Shown here: positions 1-6,598 of the stretch, in pieces | How the letters are laid out: each line of letters opens with the position of its first letter | Numbering within the stretch: the first letter of the stretch is position 1 | Program-made: the position numbers and the translations under genes | Notes under the pieces: generated by a model | What the model was told of the DNA's origin: nothing | What the model saw: only the letters and a program-made list of their open reading frames with translations | Databases searched by the model: none | Assembly (NCBI GenBank): GCA_045046905.1 | Contig: JASFYU010000181.1 | Location: 1-11,187 of the forward strand | Direction: 5' to 3' | DNA length: 11,187 nt | Origin: JASFYU01 sp045046905 | GTDB taxonomy: Bacteria > Bacteroidota > Bacteroidia > Flavobacteriales > Flavobacteriaceae

Positions 1-523
1 ATTTGTGCAATAATTGCAGCCGTAGCTGTAAGTTTTTGATTAATGCGGTAATAGTCTGGTCATTAGGGCCAATCTGATTTAGTTCAATGTTCAATTTTTT
101 ATACTCTTGGTTCAGTTCAGAAAGCCGGTACATAAAATCATCAACCATTGTTTTATTCCTATTTGAAATCTGCAACTTTGAAAGTTCAAGGTTAATATTG
201 GCCATATAATAATTCTCTATCTTTTTCAAATCCGGAGAAAGATCAGCCAGACTTATACTTTGACCCACTTTGGCCGGGTCATCTTTATCTACAATGGTGG
301 TTGTAATACCGCTTTCTTTTCTATAGGTGCTATAGGTATACATACCAATACTGATTATGACCAACACCGATGCCGCAACTCTCAAGAATAAAAATTGTGA
401 TTTGTTTTGTTTCGGAAGCTCTTTTTTCAAGCGTTCTAAAAATCGTTTTTTATGACCTTGTTTCAAATGAAACTTCTTGGTCTTCCGATCTTCCTCGAAT
501 AACCCCCTAATATCCTGTCCCAT
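1..523 (-). CDS. Putative anti-sigma factor, single-pass membrane protein (3' end missing)
   Basis: The reading frame opens at ATG 523-521 (MGQDIRGLFEEDR...) and stays open for 174 codons to the left edge, so the C-terminus is missing. The first 45 or so residues are basic and cytoplasmic (HLKQGHKKRFLERLKKEL). One hydrophobic helix follows at about residues 46-66 (FLFLRVAASVLVIISIGMY), then a segment rich in helix and coiled-coil character containing IGPNDQTITALIKNLQLRL near the edge. That C-terminal pattern is familiar from flavobacterial proteins encoded directly after ECF sigma genes. The start codon lies inside the end of the sigma gene (17-base overlap), which points to translational coupling. 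The anti-sigma role is inferred from this position and topology; there is no recognisable zinc-binding anti-sigma motif. The gene does not resemble FecR. Confidence 0.6.
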   Translation of the reverse strand, partial: MGQDIRGLFEEDRKTKKFHLKQGHKKRFLERLKKELPKQNKSQFLFLRVAASVLVIISIGMYTYSTYRKESGITTTIVDKDDPAKVGQSISLADLSPDLKKIENYYMANINLELSKLQISNRNKTMVDDFMYRLSELNQEYKKLNIELNQIGPNDQTITALIKNLQLRLQLLHK

Positions 524-1049
524 AGTTTCTATGTTTTAACGCTTCCTTAAGATGTACTTTCCCTCGTAATAGCCGTGTTCGACATGTATTTTGAGTCAAA
601 TCGAGCACATATGATATTTCACTATGGTCATAGCCTTCGACCAAATACATCATGACCACATACCTATATTTTTCAGGAAGCTTTTCTATAGCATCTTTTA
701 CCTCTTCCAAGGTAATGCTGTCTTCGACGATCCAATCCTCATCTTCGGTACTATGCATATAACGCTCATCCAACTCCACCATCCTTACCCTTTTCGATTT
801 CAGAAAATCAATACTGCTATTGATGACTATGCGTTTCAACCATGCGCCAAAAGTCACCTCACCCTCAAATTGATGTATCCTTTGAAATGCCTTCACAAAG
901 GACTCCTGTAGCACATCCTCGGCATCATCAGGATTCTTTAAAAACCGCATGGCGACACAAAACATAGCCCTGCTGTACTGTTTGTACAACTTCATTTGCG
1001 CTTTTCGGTCGTTGACTTTGCACCGCTCTACGATATCAATTTGAAACAT
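507..1049 (-). CDS. ECF-type RNA polymerase sigma factor (sigma-70 family)
   Basis: This 180-residue protein has the two-domain ECF layout. Sigma region 2 covers about residues 20-88 and includes DAEDVLQESF (42-51), the core-binding signature, and GAWLKRIVINSSIDFLKSKR. Region 4 covers about 114-170 with the helix-turn-helix around 139-164 (GYDHSEISYVLDLTQNTCRT), the part that would read the -35 element. The length is normal for a minimal ECF sigma. It directs RNA polymerase to a regulon not visible here. It is transcribed with the overlapping downstream membrane protein, its probable antagonist. The ATG at 1049 is the natural start: MFQIDIVERCKVND has the usual amphipathic lead into region 2. 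No neighbouring TonB or SusC/D genes are visible that would make it a FecI-type regulator. Confidence 0.93.
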   Translation of the reverse strand: MFQIDIVERCKVNDRKAQMKLYKQYSRAMFCVAMRFLKNPDDAEDVLQESFVKAFQRIHQFEGEVTFGAWLKRIVINSSIDFLKSKRVRMVELDERYMHSTEDEDWIVEDSITLEEVKDAIEKLPEKYRYVVMMYLVEGYDHSEISYVLDLTQNTCRTRLLRGKVHLKEALKHRNYGTGY

Positions 1050-1191
1050 TGGTCTAGTTTCGATGTTGGTTTTGTTGTTTTGTTATTCTAAGGACGAAAG
1101 AAAAATGCAGATGTTGCAAAAAACGACTATTTTTATACCCGTATATTTTTTCATAATCAACAATCTCGACCCAAGGGTATGCCACATGCTT

Positions 1192-1225
1192 CCGAAATCT
1201 TTTTTGATTTCGATAGCTATCGGAA
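1192..1225. repeat. Compound palindrome containing CGATAGCTATCG
   Basis: Two overlapping inverted repeats are seen. CGAAATC (1193-1199) pairs with GATTTCG (1206-1212) across a run of six T. TTTCGATAG (1208-1216) pairs with CTATCGGAA (1217-1225) with one G-T wobble, and its core CGATAGCTATCG (1211-1222) is a perfect 12-base palindrome. The two structures share 1208-1212 and are therefore mutually exclusive. GATAGCTATC palindromes are common between genes in flavobacterial chromosomes, so this is probably a copy of an interspersed element and not a specific operator. It lies between divergent genes (sigma factor and epimerase). Confidence 0.55.
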
Positions 1226-1271
1226 CAAGAGGGGAATTAAACCCTCAATAAGGGATTAAAACGCGCTTTAT

Positions 1272-1286
1272 ACATATTTTATATGT
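1272..1286. promoter_or_regulatory. Small inverted repeat upstream of the epimerase, possible operator
   Basis: ACATAT and ATATGT flank a TTT spacer, a perfect 6-base inverted repeat about 58 bases before the epimerase start. Its size and place fit a regulator site, but the region is AT-rich and such a match can arise by chance. No clear TTG/TANNTTTG promoter pair was found next to it. Confidence 0.2.
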
Positions 1287-1343
1287 GGTACATGTTCATC
1301 GTGAATTACAATTGATTAATAACAACTATTACTATACTGTCAG

Positions 1344-2249
1344 ATGAAACAAGTTACCATAAATACGCCTTTTATTACGCTTATTGTATTAGACTACGGT
1401 GCCGTTATCCAAAAATTATTGGTAAAAGATAAAAATGAAAAATCGACCAATGTTGTCGTAGGCTATGACTACCCTAGCCTGTACCCTTCAGACAGAGCCT
1501 CTCTTGGAGCTTGTATTGGGCGATTTGCCGGGCGTATATCAAACACCGGTTTTGAACTTGACAGAGAGGTCTATTCGCTTTTTGGGGCACATGGCATACA
1601 CCTACATGGAGGAAAGGAAGGCTTCGGTAAAAAATATTGGACCATAGAGGAAGTACATCGCGGTAATGAACCTTTTGTTCGATTGTCATATTTCAGTAAA
1701 CATTTAGAAGAAGGTTACCCGGGCAACTTAAAGGTTTCTGTAACCTACACCTTGACCGGAGGCACCTTACAGATCACCCATAAGGCAACAACAGACCGCT
1801 CAACGATCGTAAACCTCACTAACCATTCTTATTTTAGGTTAGATAATGACGACTCGGTAAATCAATACCAGTTACAACTCAACTGTAAAGAACTGGTCGA
1901 AACCAAAGAAAATCTCCTACCTACGGGCAAGATAACCGCTGTTGAAGGAACAGAGTATGATTTTTTGAATACAAAAAAAATTGCTGGGCTACCTCTAGAT
2001 ACGCCATACGTCATAGATGCCAAGGCAGAGAAGGTTGCCCGGGTATTCTCAAAGAAATCGGGCATCGTAATGGAAGTCGAGACCAACCAACCCGCGGTGG
2101 TCGTTTATACCCCGCCTCATTTTCCGGGCATTTGTTTTGAAACGCAAAACTATCCTGATGCACCCAATCACAAAAACTTTCCGAGCAGTGTATTGCGACC
2201 GGGAGAAGTTTATACAAATGAGTCGCGGTATATTTTCGGGCATATATAA
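1344..2249 (+). CDS. galM: Aldose 1-epimerase (galactose mutarotase family)
   Basis: The protein interconverts alpha and beta anomers of free aldoses such as galactose or glucose. At 301 residues it belongs to the shorter Bacteroidota form (classical GalM is nearer 340-350) and begins directly in the first beta strands. It has no signal peptide, so it should be cytoplasmic. Family landmarks are in order: GRFAGRIS with R64; HLHGG with H88; NLTNHSYF with H161, the expected general acid; LDTPYVID with D219; and GICFETQNYPDAPN with E266, the expected general base. All catalytic and substrate-binding residues of the family are therefore present. ATG 1344 gives a natural N-terminus (MKQVTINTPF). 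The gene stands alone on the plus strand, 164 bases before the next gene, so the sugar pathway it serves cannot be read from context. The symbol is by family; the exact substrate is unproven. Confidence 0.92.
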   Translation: MKQVTINTPFITLIVLDYGAVIQKLLVKDKNEKSTNVVVGYDYPSLYPSDRASLGACIGRFAGRISNTGFELDREVYSLFGAHGIHLHGGKEGFGKKYWTIEEVHRGNEPFVRLSYFSKHLEEGYPGNLKVSVTYTLTGGTLQITHKATTDRSTIVNLTNHSYFRLDNDDSVNQYQLQLNCKELVETKENLLPTGKITAVEGTEYDFLNTKKIAGLPLDTPYVIDAKAEKVARVFSKKSGIVMEVETNQPAVVVYTPPHFPGICFETQNYPDAPNHKNFPSSVLRPGEVYTNESRYIFGHI

Positions 2250-2413
2250 TCTGCATTTGACTAAAAAACGAGCGCAATAGAAACCTATTTAGTACCTTAG
2301 GGGAAACAAACTACTGCCAGAGACAAGGGCATAAAGCATTGAAAGGAATTAAACCACAAACTACGACCTTAGGATTGATGTAACAAACCCACAAGGGTAT
2401 AATAAAAGAAGCT

Positions 2414-2974
2414 ATGAAAATTTTAAAATACTTATTGATAGCTGTGGCCGTATTGGCCGCACTATTTTTCCTATTCGGCTGGCCTTATCTTCAGGAACAA
2501 ACCAAAAAAATCAGTCCTGAAAAGACGGCTACCTATCAAAAAAACGGAATGGATCTGTCGGTAAACTATAGCAGTCCCTTTAAAAAGAATCGGATTATTT
2601 TCGGAGAATTAGTGCCTTACGATAAGATATGGCGTACCGGGGCCAATGAACCTACAACCTTTACCACCACTACCGATATAAACATTATTGACAAAAAACT
2701 GCCCGCAGGCACCTATTCTCTCTGGACGAAGCCAAAAAAGGAAAGCTGGCAAGTAATATTCAACAAAGAAGTGCCCGGCTGGGGTGTTTCGATGTTTAGT
2801 GGAGGTGCCAAGACAAGCAGAGACCCTGAACAAGATGCTCTACAGGTCGATCTTGCCACCGAAAGCCTATCGACTACCCAAGAAAGTTTTACAATTGACT
2901 TCGAAGAAAACAATCAGTTATACCTTATCTTTTCTTGGGACCAAACCAAAGTGAAAGTACCTATTAACAAATAG
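2414..2974 (+). CDS. DUF2911 domain protein with N-terminal membrane anchor
   Basis: The 186-residue protein starts with a hydrophobic helix (about residues 4-24, LKYLLIAVAVLAALFFLFGW), either an uncleaved anchor or a signal peptide, and then carries one DUF2911 domain. The diagnostic stretches are FGELVPYDKIWRTGANE (63-79), where most family members have the same PYxKxWRTGANE core, and KLPAGTYSLWTKP (95-107). It should face the periplasm. The family has no established function. ATG 2414 follows a TATAAT-like sequence at 2398-2403, which could be a promoter element. The stop codon is 2 bases before the TTG of the MeaB gene, so the two are almost certainly co-transcribed. I see no cysteine that would make it a lipoprotein. 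Confidence 0.9.
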   Translation: MKILKYLLIAVAVLAALFFLFGWPYLQEQTKKISPEKTATYQKNGMDLSVNYSSPFKKNRIIFGELVPYDKIWRTGANEPTTFTTTTDINIIDKKLPAGTYSLWTKPKKESWQVIFNKEVPGWGVSMFSGGAKTSRDPEQDALQVDLATESLSTTQESFTIDFEENNQLYLIFSWDQTKVKVPINK

Positions 2975-2976
2975 AA

Positions 2977-4020
2977 TTGAGCACTCAAAAAAATACAGAT
3001 CAAAAGAGTATTTCCAAGATTAAATACAATAGGAAACAAATACCTACGGCCAAAGAACTGGCTAACGGAATTCTCAATGGTAATAAAACGGCATTGGCTA
3101 GGGGCATTACCATCGTAGAAAGTACGCAGCAAGAACATCTGCAAAAAGCCAGCTACATTATTGAAAAATGCCTGTCTAAAAAATCAGACAGCATACGCAT
3201 TGGTATTACTGGCGTGCCTGGTGTTGGAAAAAGCACTTTTATCGAGGTTCTTGGCACACATTTGACCGCTCTCGGAAAAAAAGTAGCCGTACTTGCCATT
3301 GACCCGACCAGTTCGCAGAGTCGAGGTAGTATTTTAGGAGATAAGACCCGTATGTATGAATTGGTCAAAGACCCCAATGCTTTTATACGCCCCTCCCCTT
3401 CGAGCGAATCTTTAGGCGGTGTGGCCCGTAAGACAAGGGAAACTATGATCTTATGTGAAGCTGCTGGCTATGACGTTATCTTGATTGAAACGGTCGGTGT
3501 AGGTCAAAGTGAGACCGCAGTACACAGCATGGTCGATTTCTTCCTATTGCTAAAATTAGCTGGTGCCGGCGATGAACTCCAAGGTATAAAACGGGGAATT
3601 ATCGAAATGGCCGATGTACTAGTCATTAACAAAGCTGATGGTAACAACGCTCAAATGGCTCAGGCCGCCAAAGTAGAATTCACAAGAGCATTACACCTAT
3701 ATCCGCCAAAGGAGAACGGCTGGCTCCCAAAAGTATTGACCTGCTCCGCTCTAGAAAACACGGGAATATCAGAGGTTTGGAACCTAGTTATGGCATATAT
3801 AGACCACAGCAAAAAATCTAGATCCTTTACGGCGAATAGAAAGAATCAAAATAAGAGTTGGTTACTACAGCATATCGATAATCAGGTGAAAATTGATTTT
3901 TACCAACACCCGAGCATTACCGCTGTATTGCCCACGATGATACTAGACGTTACCGAAGGTGAAATTTCGCCCTTTAAGGCAGCTGAAAAATTAATGGATC
4001 TCTACCGTAAGAATCTATAA
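2977..4020 (+). CDS. meaB: Methylmalonyl-CoA mutase-associated GTPase MeaB (ArgK family)
   Basis: This G3E-type P-loop GTPase guards B12 loading and protects methylmalonyl-CoA mutase from inactivation. Seen in the 347-residue protein: Walker A GVPGVGKS (79-86), the conserved IDPTSSQSRGSILGDKTRM (108-126), ETVGVGQSE (171-179), the base-recognition motif NKAD (218-221), and SALE (257-260). The C-terminal arm used for dimerisation is present. The start is the TTG at 2977. The frame has a TAA at 2965-2967 and no ATG near the N-terminus, while the family-typical helix (IPTAKELANGILNGNKTALARGITIVES is split over residues 22-49) needs this start. The mutase genes are not in the window; the upstream partner is the DUF2911 gene, 2 bases away. 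The family assignment is very secure; the client enzyme is inferred from the family. Confidence 0.94.
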   Translation: MSTQKNTDQKSISKIKYNRKQIPTAKELANGILNGNKTALARGITIVESTQQEHLQKASYIIEKCLSKKSDSIRIGITGVPGVGKSTFIEVLGTHLTALGKKVAVLAIDPTSSQSRGSILGDKTRMYELVKDPNAFIRPSPSSESLGGVARKTRETMILCEAAGYDVILIETVGVGQSETAVHSMVDFFLLLKLAGAGDELQGIKRGIIEMADVLVINKADGNNAQMAQAAKVEFTRALHLYPPKENGWLPKVLTCSALENTGISEVWNLVMAYIDHSKKSRSFTANRKNQNKSWLLQHIDNQVKIDFYQHPSITAVLPTMILDVTEGEISPFKAAEKLMDLYRKNL

Positions 4021-4023
4021 AAC

Positions 4024-4039
4024 CTGAGTTCGAACGCAG
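4024..4039 (-). terminator. Possible terminator for the PAP2 gene between convergent genes
   Basis: The 20-base gap between the two convergent stop codons holds an interrupted palindrome. CTG, one mismatch, then GTTCGAAC, one mismatch, then CAG. Read on the minus strand, the hairpin is followed closely by GGTTTTAT, a short T run. The stem is short and contains a mismatch, so it would be a weak terminator at best, but nothing else in the gap could do the job. Confidence 0.3.
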
Positions 4040-4040
4040 C

Positions 4041-4610
4041 TTATAAACGAAGTTTCTGTAGCGCCAATCTGTACAAGCTAGCAAACAACCAACTCATAGA
4101 AAGTCCGACTAGGGCACCTGTAAGCACATCTAAAGGAAAATGAACCCCAATATATATTCTACTATAGGCCACAAGAGAGGCCCAAGTTATAAGGAGAATT
4201 CCTATAGTACGGAATTTTGACCCTAGTATATAGGTAAAGAAAAAAGCGACGGCAAAGGCATTTGACGCATGGGCTGAAGAATACCCGAATTGGCCGCCAC
4301 AGCTATTTTTTACCAGCCGCATCACCTCCTTGACCTCGCTATCATAGCAGGGTCGTAGGCGACGCACCCCATATTTAAAAAAATCGGCCAAGCCGTTGGT
4401 AACCGTAATCAACAAGGCCACGGCTACTAATAGCAGCAATGTCTTTTTTAAGCCCAGCAGCCTGTATGAGAGCACTAATAGAACTGCATACAGCGGTATG
4501 GCGGTGAATTTATTGGTGATGAACATCCAAAAACCATCACAAGTCGGGGTACCTAAAGTATTAAGAAAAAGAAAAAATTCTTTATCGTAGCGTATGAGTT
4601 CTTCCCACAT
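4041..4610 (-). CDS. PAP2-family membrane phosphatase
   Basis: This 189-residue multi-pass protein has the three-part PAP2 active site. C1 is K79...R86-P87 (KYGVRRLRP). C2 is SSAH at 111-114, replacing the common PSGH but keeping the catalytic His114. C3 is SRIYIGVHFPLD with R151, nucleophile His157 and Asp161. Hydrophobic segments lie at about 36-50, 56-74, 116-130, 135-148 and 163-180, so the active site should face the periplasm. Such enzymes dephosphorylate isoprenoid or lipid phosphates, for example undecaprenyl pyrophosphate (BacA-independent recycling) or phosphatidylglycerol phosphate; which one cannot be told from sequence. The ATG at 4610 is 5 bases after the stop of the small acidic protein gene, so the two form an operon. 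Confidence 0.9.
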   Translation of the reverse strand: MWEELIRYDKEFFLFLNTLGTPTCDGFWMFITNKFTAIPLYAVLLVLSYRLLGLKKTLLLLVAVALLITVTNGLADFFKYGVRRLRPCYDSEVKEVMRLVKNSCGGQFGYSSAHASNAFAVAFFFTYILGSKFRTIGILLITWASLVAYSRIYIGVHFPLDVLTGALVGLSMSWLFASLYRLALQKLRL

Positions 4611-4615
4611 GACAT

Positions 4616-4843
4616 TTATTTTTCATAGCGGGCTACTTCTCTATCATAGAATGCAGTCGCCTCGATAATTAGTTTCTCAGTTTCCGATTCTAGGTCCTTT
4701 TCATCCTCCTTCGAGAAATCTTCAAACCATTCTACCTCATCATCCTCCAAATTGATGATAAAACGGGGATACTCAGTATGCACTATAAATATAGATGACG
4801 GATAATCTGTATTATCGCCTAATATAAATTTTGGTAGTTCCAT
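4616..4843 (-). CDS. Small acidic conserved flavobacterial protein, function unknown
   Basis: The 75-residue product (MELPKFILGDNTDYPSSIFI...) is strongly acidic, with about 22 Asp/Glu. It has no signal peptide or membrane helix and is probably cytoplasmic. The N-terminal half looks like a beta-rich module (FILGDNTDYP, IFIVHTEYPRFIINL, then EDDEVEWFED), and the C-terminal 30 residues are a charged helix. I recognise the pattern as a short protein conserved across Flavobacteriaceae, but I know no function or named domain. Its reading frame is intact, with an ATG start and a 5-base gap to the PAP2 gene, which supports it being real. The linkage with the phosphatase is a hint, not evidence, of shared function. 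Confidence 0.8.
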   Translation of the reverse strand: MELPKFILGDNTDYPSSIFIVHTEYPRFIINLEDDEVEWFEDFSKEDEKDLESETEKLIIEATAFYDREVARYEK

Positions 4844-4850
4844 GTTTCTC

Positions 4851-4899
4851 TACTTTTTGCTTTTTGCTATTCGCCATACGCTTTGGGCTATCGGCTTGA
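4851..4899 (-). repeat. Seven degenerate tandem heptamers (consensus near NAWAGCN)
   Basis: Read on the minus strand, these 49 bases divide exactly into TCAAGCC, GATAGCC, CAAAGCG, TATGGCG, AATAGCA, AAAAGCA and AAAAGTA. Position 4 is A in six of seven units, position 5 is G in all, and position 6 is C in six. The array ends 7 bases before the ATG of the small acidic protein, so it occupies the 5' leader or promoter region of that operon. The DNA beyond it (about 4900-4974) stays in the same CAAG-rich style but loses the strict 7-base phase. Confidence 0.6.
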
Positions 4900-5136
4900 T
4901 ATTTGAGCTTGTTTATTGTTCTTGATTTCTCGACTTTTTTCTTGAGCTTGCGTTTATTCTGGTTTCTTGCTCAAATAGTTTAAGAATCTGCTTAGAATTT
5001 ATCTTTCGGTTTTACGATGTCTTTTTTTTATCACTTCTCTTTGGGAAAATGATTATTCAGTGCTCTTAAACGCCACTTTTAAAGCTTCAATTAACAAAAA
5101 AATGGCTACACAAGACTGAACCAATTTCTAAGACAA
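4900..5136. other. Gene-free spacer, CAAG-rich low-complexity DNA then nothing recognisable
   Basis: Between the heptamer array and the MATE stop codon no frame looks coding. An imperfect direct repeat is visible: TTGAGCTTGTTTATT (4904-4918) and TTGAGCTTGCGTTTATT (4942-4958). TTGAGC (4942-4947) also has an inverted partner GCTCAA (4969-4974). From about 4980 to 5136 I see only AT-rich sequence, with no clear terminator for the MATE gene and no matching TANNTTTG promoter on the minus strand. Confidence 0.4.
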
Positions 5137-6510
5137 TTAGATACTATTTTGAATCAATCTCCTTGTTAAATAATTAAATCGAATATACAACATAATCGCC
5201 GACGCGCTAAGACCTGTAAGCAGCCCTATCCAGATACCTGTGCTCTCCAAATCGGTATACAGACCTAAATAATACGAGATAGGAAACCCTATCAACCAAT
5301 ACGCAACAAAGGTGATAAAAGTCGGAATACGCACATCTTGCAAGCCCCGTAGCGCTCCTAACACCACCACTTGAATGCCATCTGAGATTTGAAAGAATGC
5401 CGCCACAAAGACCAATTCGGCCGCTATAAAAATCACTTCGGTATTATCGACCATATTGGTTAGGTCATTTGCATTTAAATACAATGTGGGAAACCAATGT
5501 CGCCCCATCAAAAACAAAATAGCGAAGACGACTTCCAATGCGAAGGTTAAGAAGAAAATAGATTGCGCTATTCTTCTAAGTTCCGAAAAATTACGCAGTC
5601 CCTTTTGATTTCCCACCCGGATCATTGCGGCAACGCCCAGTCCCATTCCGAACATAAAAGTCATACTACTCAGGTTAAGGGCAATCTGGTTGGCGGCCTG
5701 TGCATTTTTTCCTAAAACGCCACTTAACCATATGGCAGCAGTAAATATAGCCACCTCAAAAAACATTTGTAAGGCTGACGGAAACCCTAGGTCGATGATT
5801 TTTTTCATCACCTTTTTCTCGATGCGTCTAAAATTAAAACCGGTTACATAATCATGAAACTTTTTTTTGTTTTTGAGCAGATACCAAATATGAGCCACCA
5901 TAATGATTCGTGCTGCCAAAGTACCAATGGCCGCACCAACTATACCCAACTTAGGAAAACCAAAGGAACCAAAGATCAATAGATAGTTCAAGATTATATT
6001 CACGAGGTTCGCAAGAATAGTCGCATACATGGGGTATTTTGTTTGTGACAAGCCCTCTGAAAACTGCTTAAAAGCCTGAAAAATAATCAACGGAATCAAT
6101 GAAAAAGCCACCAAATCAAGATAGGGCATAGCGAGGTCGACCACTTCAGCAGGCTGTTTCATCATGTGCATCAAGGGCTTTGACAACAGAATAAGCCCAA
6201 AGAGCGATAGACCCAAGAACGTACATAGAATGAGGCCGTGCTTTAGCGCACTCTTACCATTGGCTTTGTTACCCGCACCGTCTGCCTCGGCCACCAAGGG
6301 TGTTATCGCTGTTGAAAATCCAATACCAAGCGACATGGCGATAAACACAAAGCTATTGCCGAGAGATACCGCCGCGAGCTCAGCAGTACCCAACTGGCCC
6401 ACCATAATATTATCGGCGAACTGTACAAAGGTATGGCCCAACATTCCCAGAATTACAGGAATGGAGAGTTTGACATTATACCTAAATTCTTTGGTGTATT
6501 TTTGAAACAA
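5137..6510 (-). CDS. MATE family efflux transporter (NorM/MdtK type)
   Basis: The 457-residue protein is a cation-coupled multidrug/toxin antiporter of the inner membrane with about 12 transmembrane helices in two related halves. Seen near the N-terminus are LGMLGHTFVQFADN (21-34) and MVGQLGTAELAAVSLGNS (36-53), the typical MATE opening. The central loop is basic (LLKNKKKFHDYVTGFNFRRIEKKVMKKI). The second half opens with LGFPSALQMFFEVAIF, and ALRGLQDVRIPT is the equivalent of the family's repeat in the second half. Length is normal. The start is TTG at 6510: an in-frame TAA sits at 6514-6516, and the next ATG would remove part of the first helix, whereas the family normally begins with the M-x-x-KYTKEF seen here. 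It lies 88 bases downstream of mazG on the same strand. The substrate is unknown. Confidence 0.92.
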   Translation of the reverse strand: MFQKYTKEFRYNVKLSIPVILGMLGHTFVQFADNIMVGQLGTAELAAVSLGNSFVFIAMSLGIGFSTAITPLVAEADGAGNKANGKSALKHGLILCTFLGLSLFGLILLSKPLMHMMKQPAEVVDLAMPYLDLVAFSLIPLIIFQAFKQFSEGLSQTKYPMYATILANLVNIILNYLLIFGSFGFPKLGIVGAAIGTLAARIIMVAHIWYLLKNKKKFHDYVTGFNFRRIEKKVMKKIIDLGFPSALQMFFEVAIFTAAIWLSGVLGKNAQAANQIALNLSSMTFMFGMGLGVAAMIRVGNQKGLRNFSELRRIAQSIFFLTFALEVVFAILFLMGRHWFPTLYLNANDLTNMVDNTEVIFIAAELVFVAAFFQISDGIQVVVLGALRGLQDVRIPTFITFVAYWLIGFPISYYLGLYTDLESTGIWIGLLTGLSASAIMLYIRFNYLTRRLIQNSI

Positions 6511-6598
6511 GTGTTATCGTTGGTTTTTACGTTTTACATTTTGAAGCGAATATCAAAAACTCGTCTTCTTACTTCCCATTGTTTATATCACATGGGTA

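Noticed and set aside
1130..1170. TTGATTATG...TATAAA on the minus strand as a sigma-gene promoter
   Set aside because: The second element does not match TANNTTTG and the region is AT-rich enough to give such matches by chance.
1063..1251. Plus-strand open frame of 62 codons before the epimerase
   Set aside because: Its second half is just the translation of the GATAGCTATC palindrome region, the composition is not protein-like, and it has no recognisable homology.
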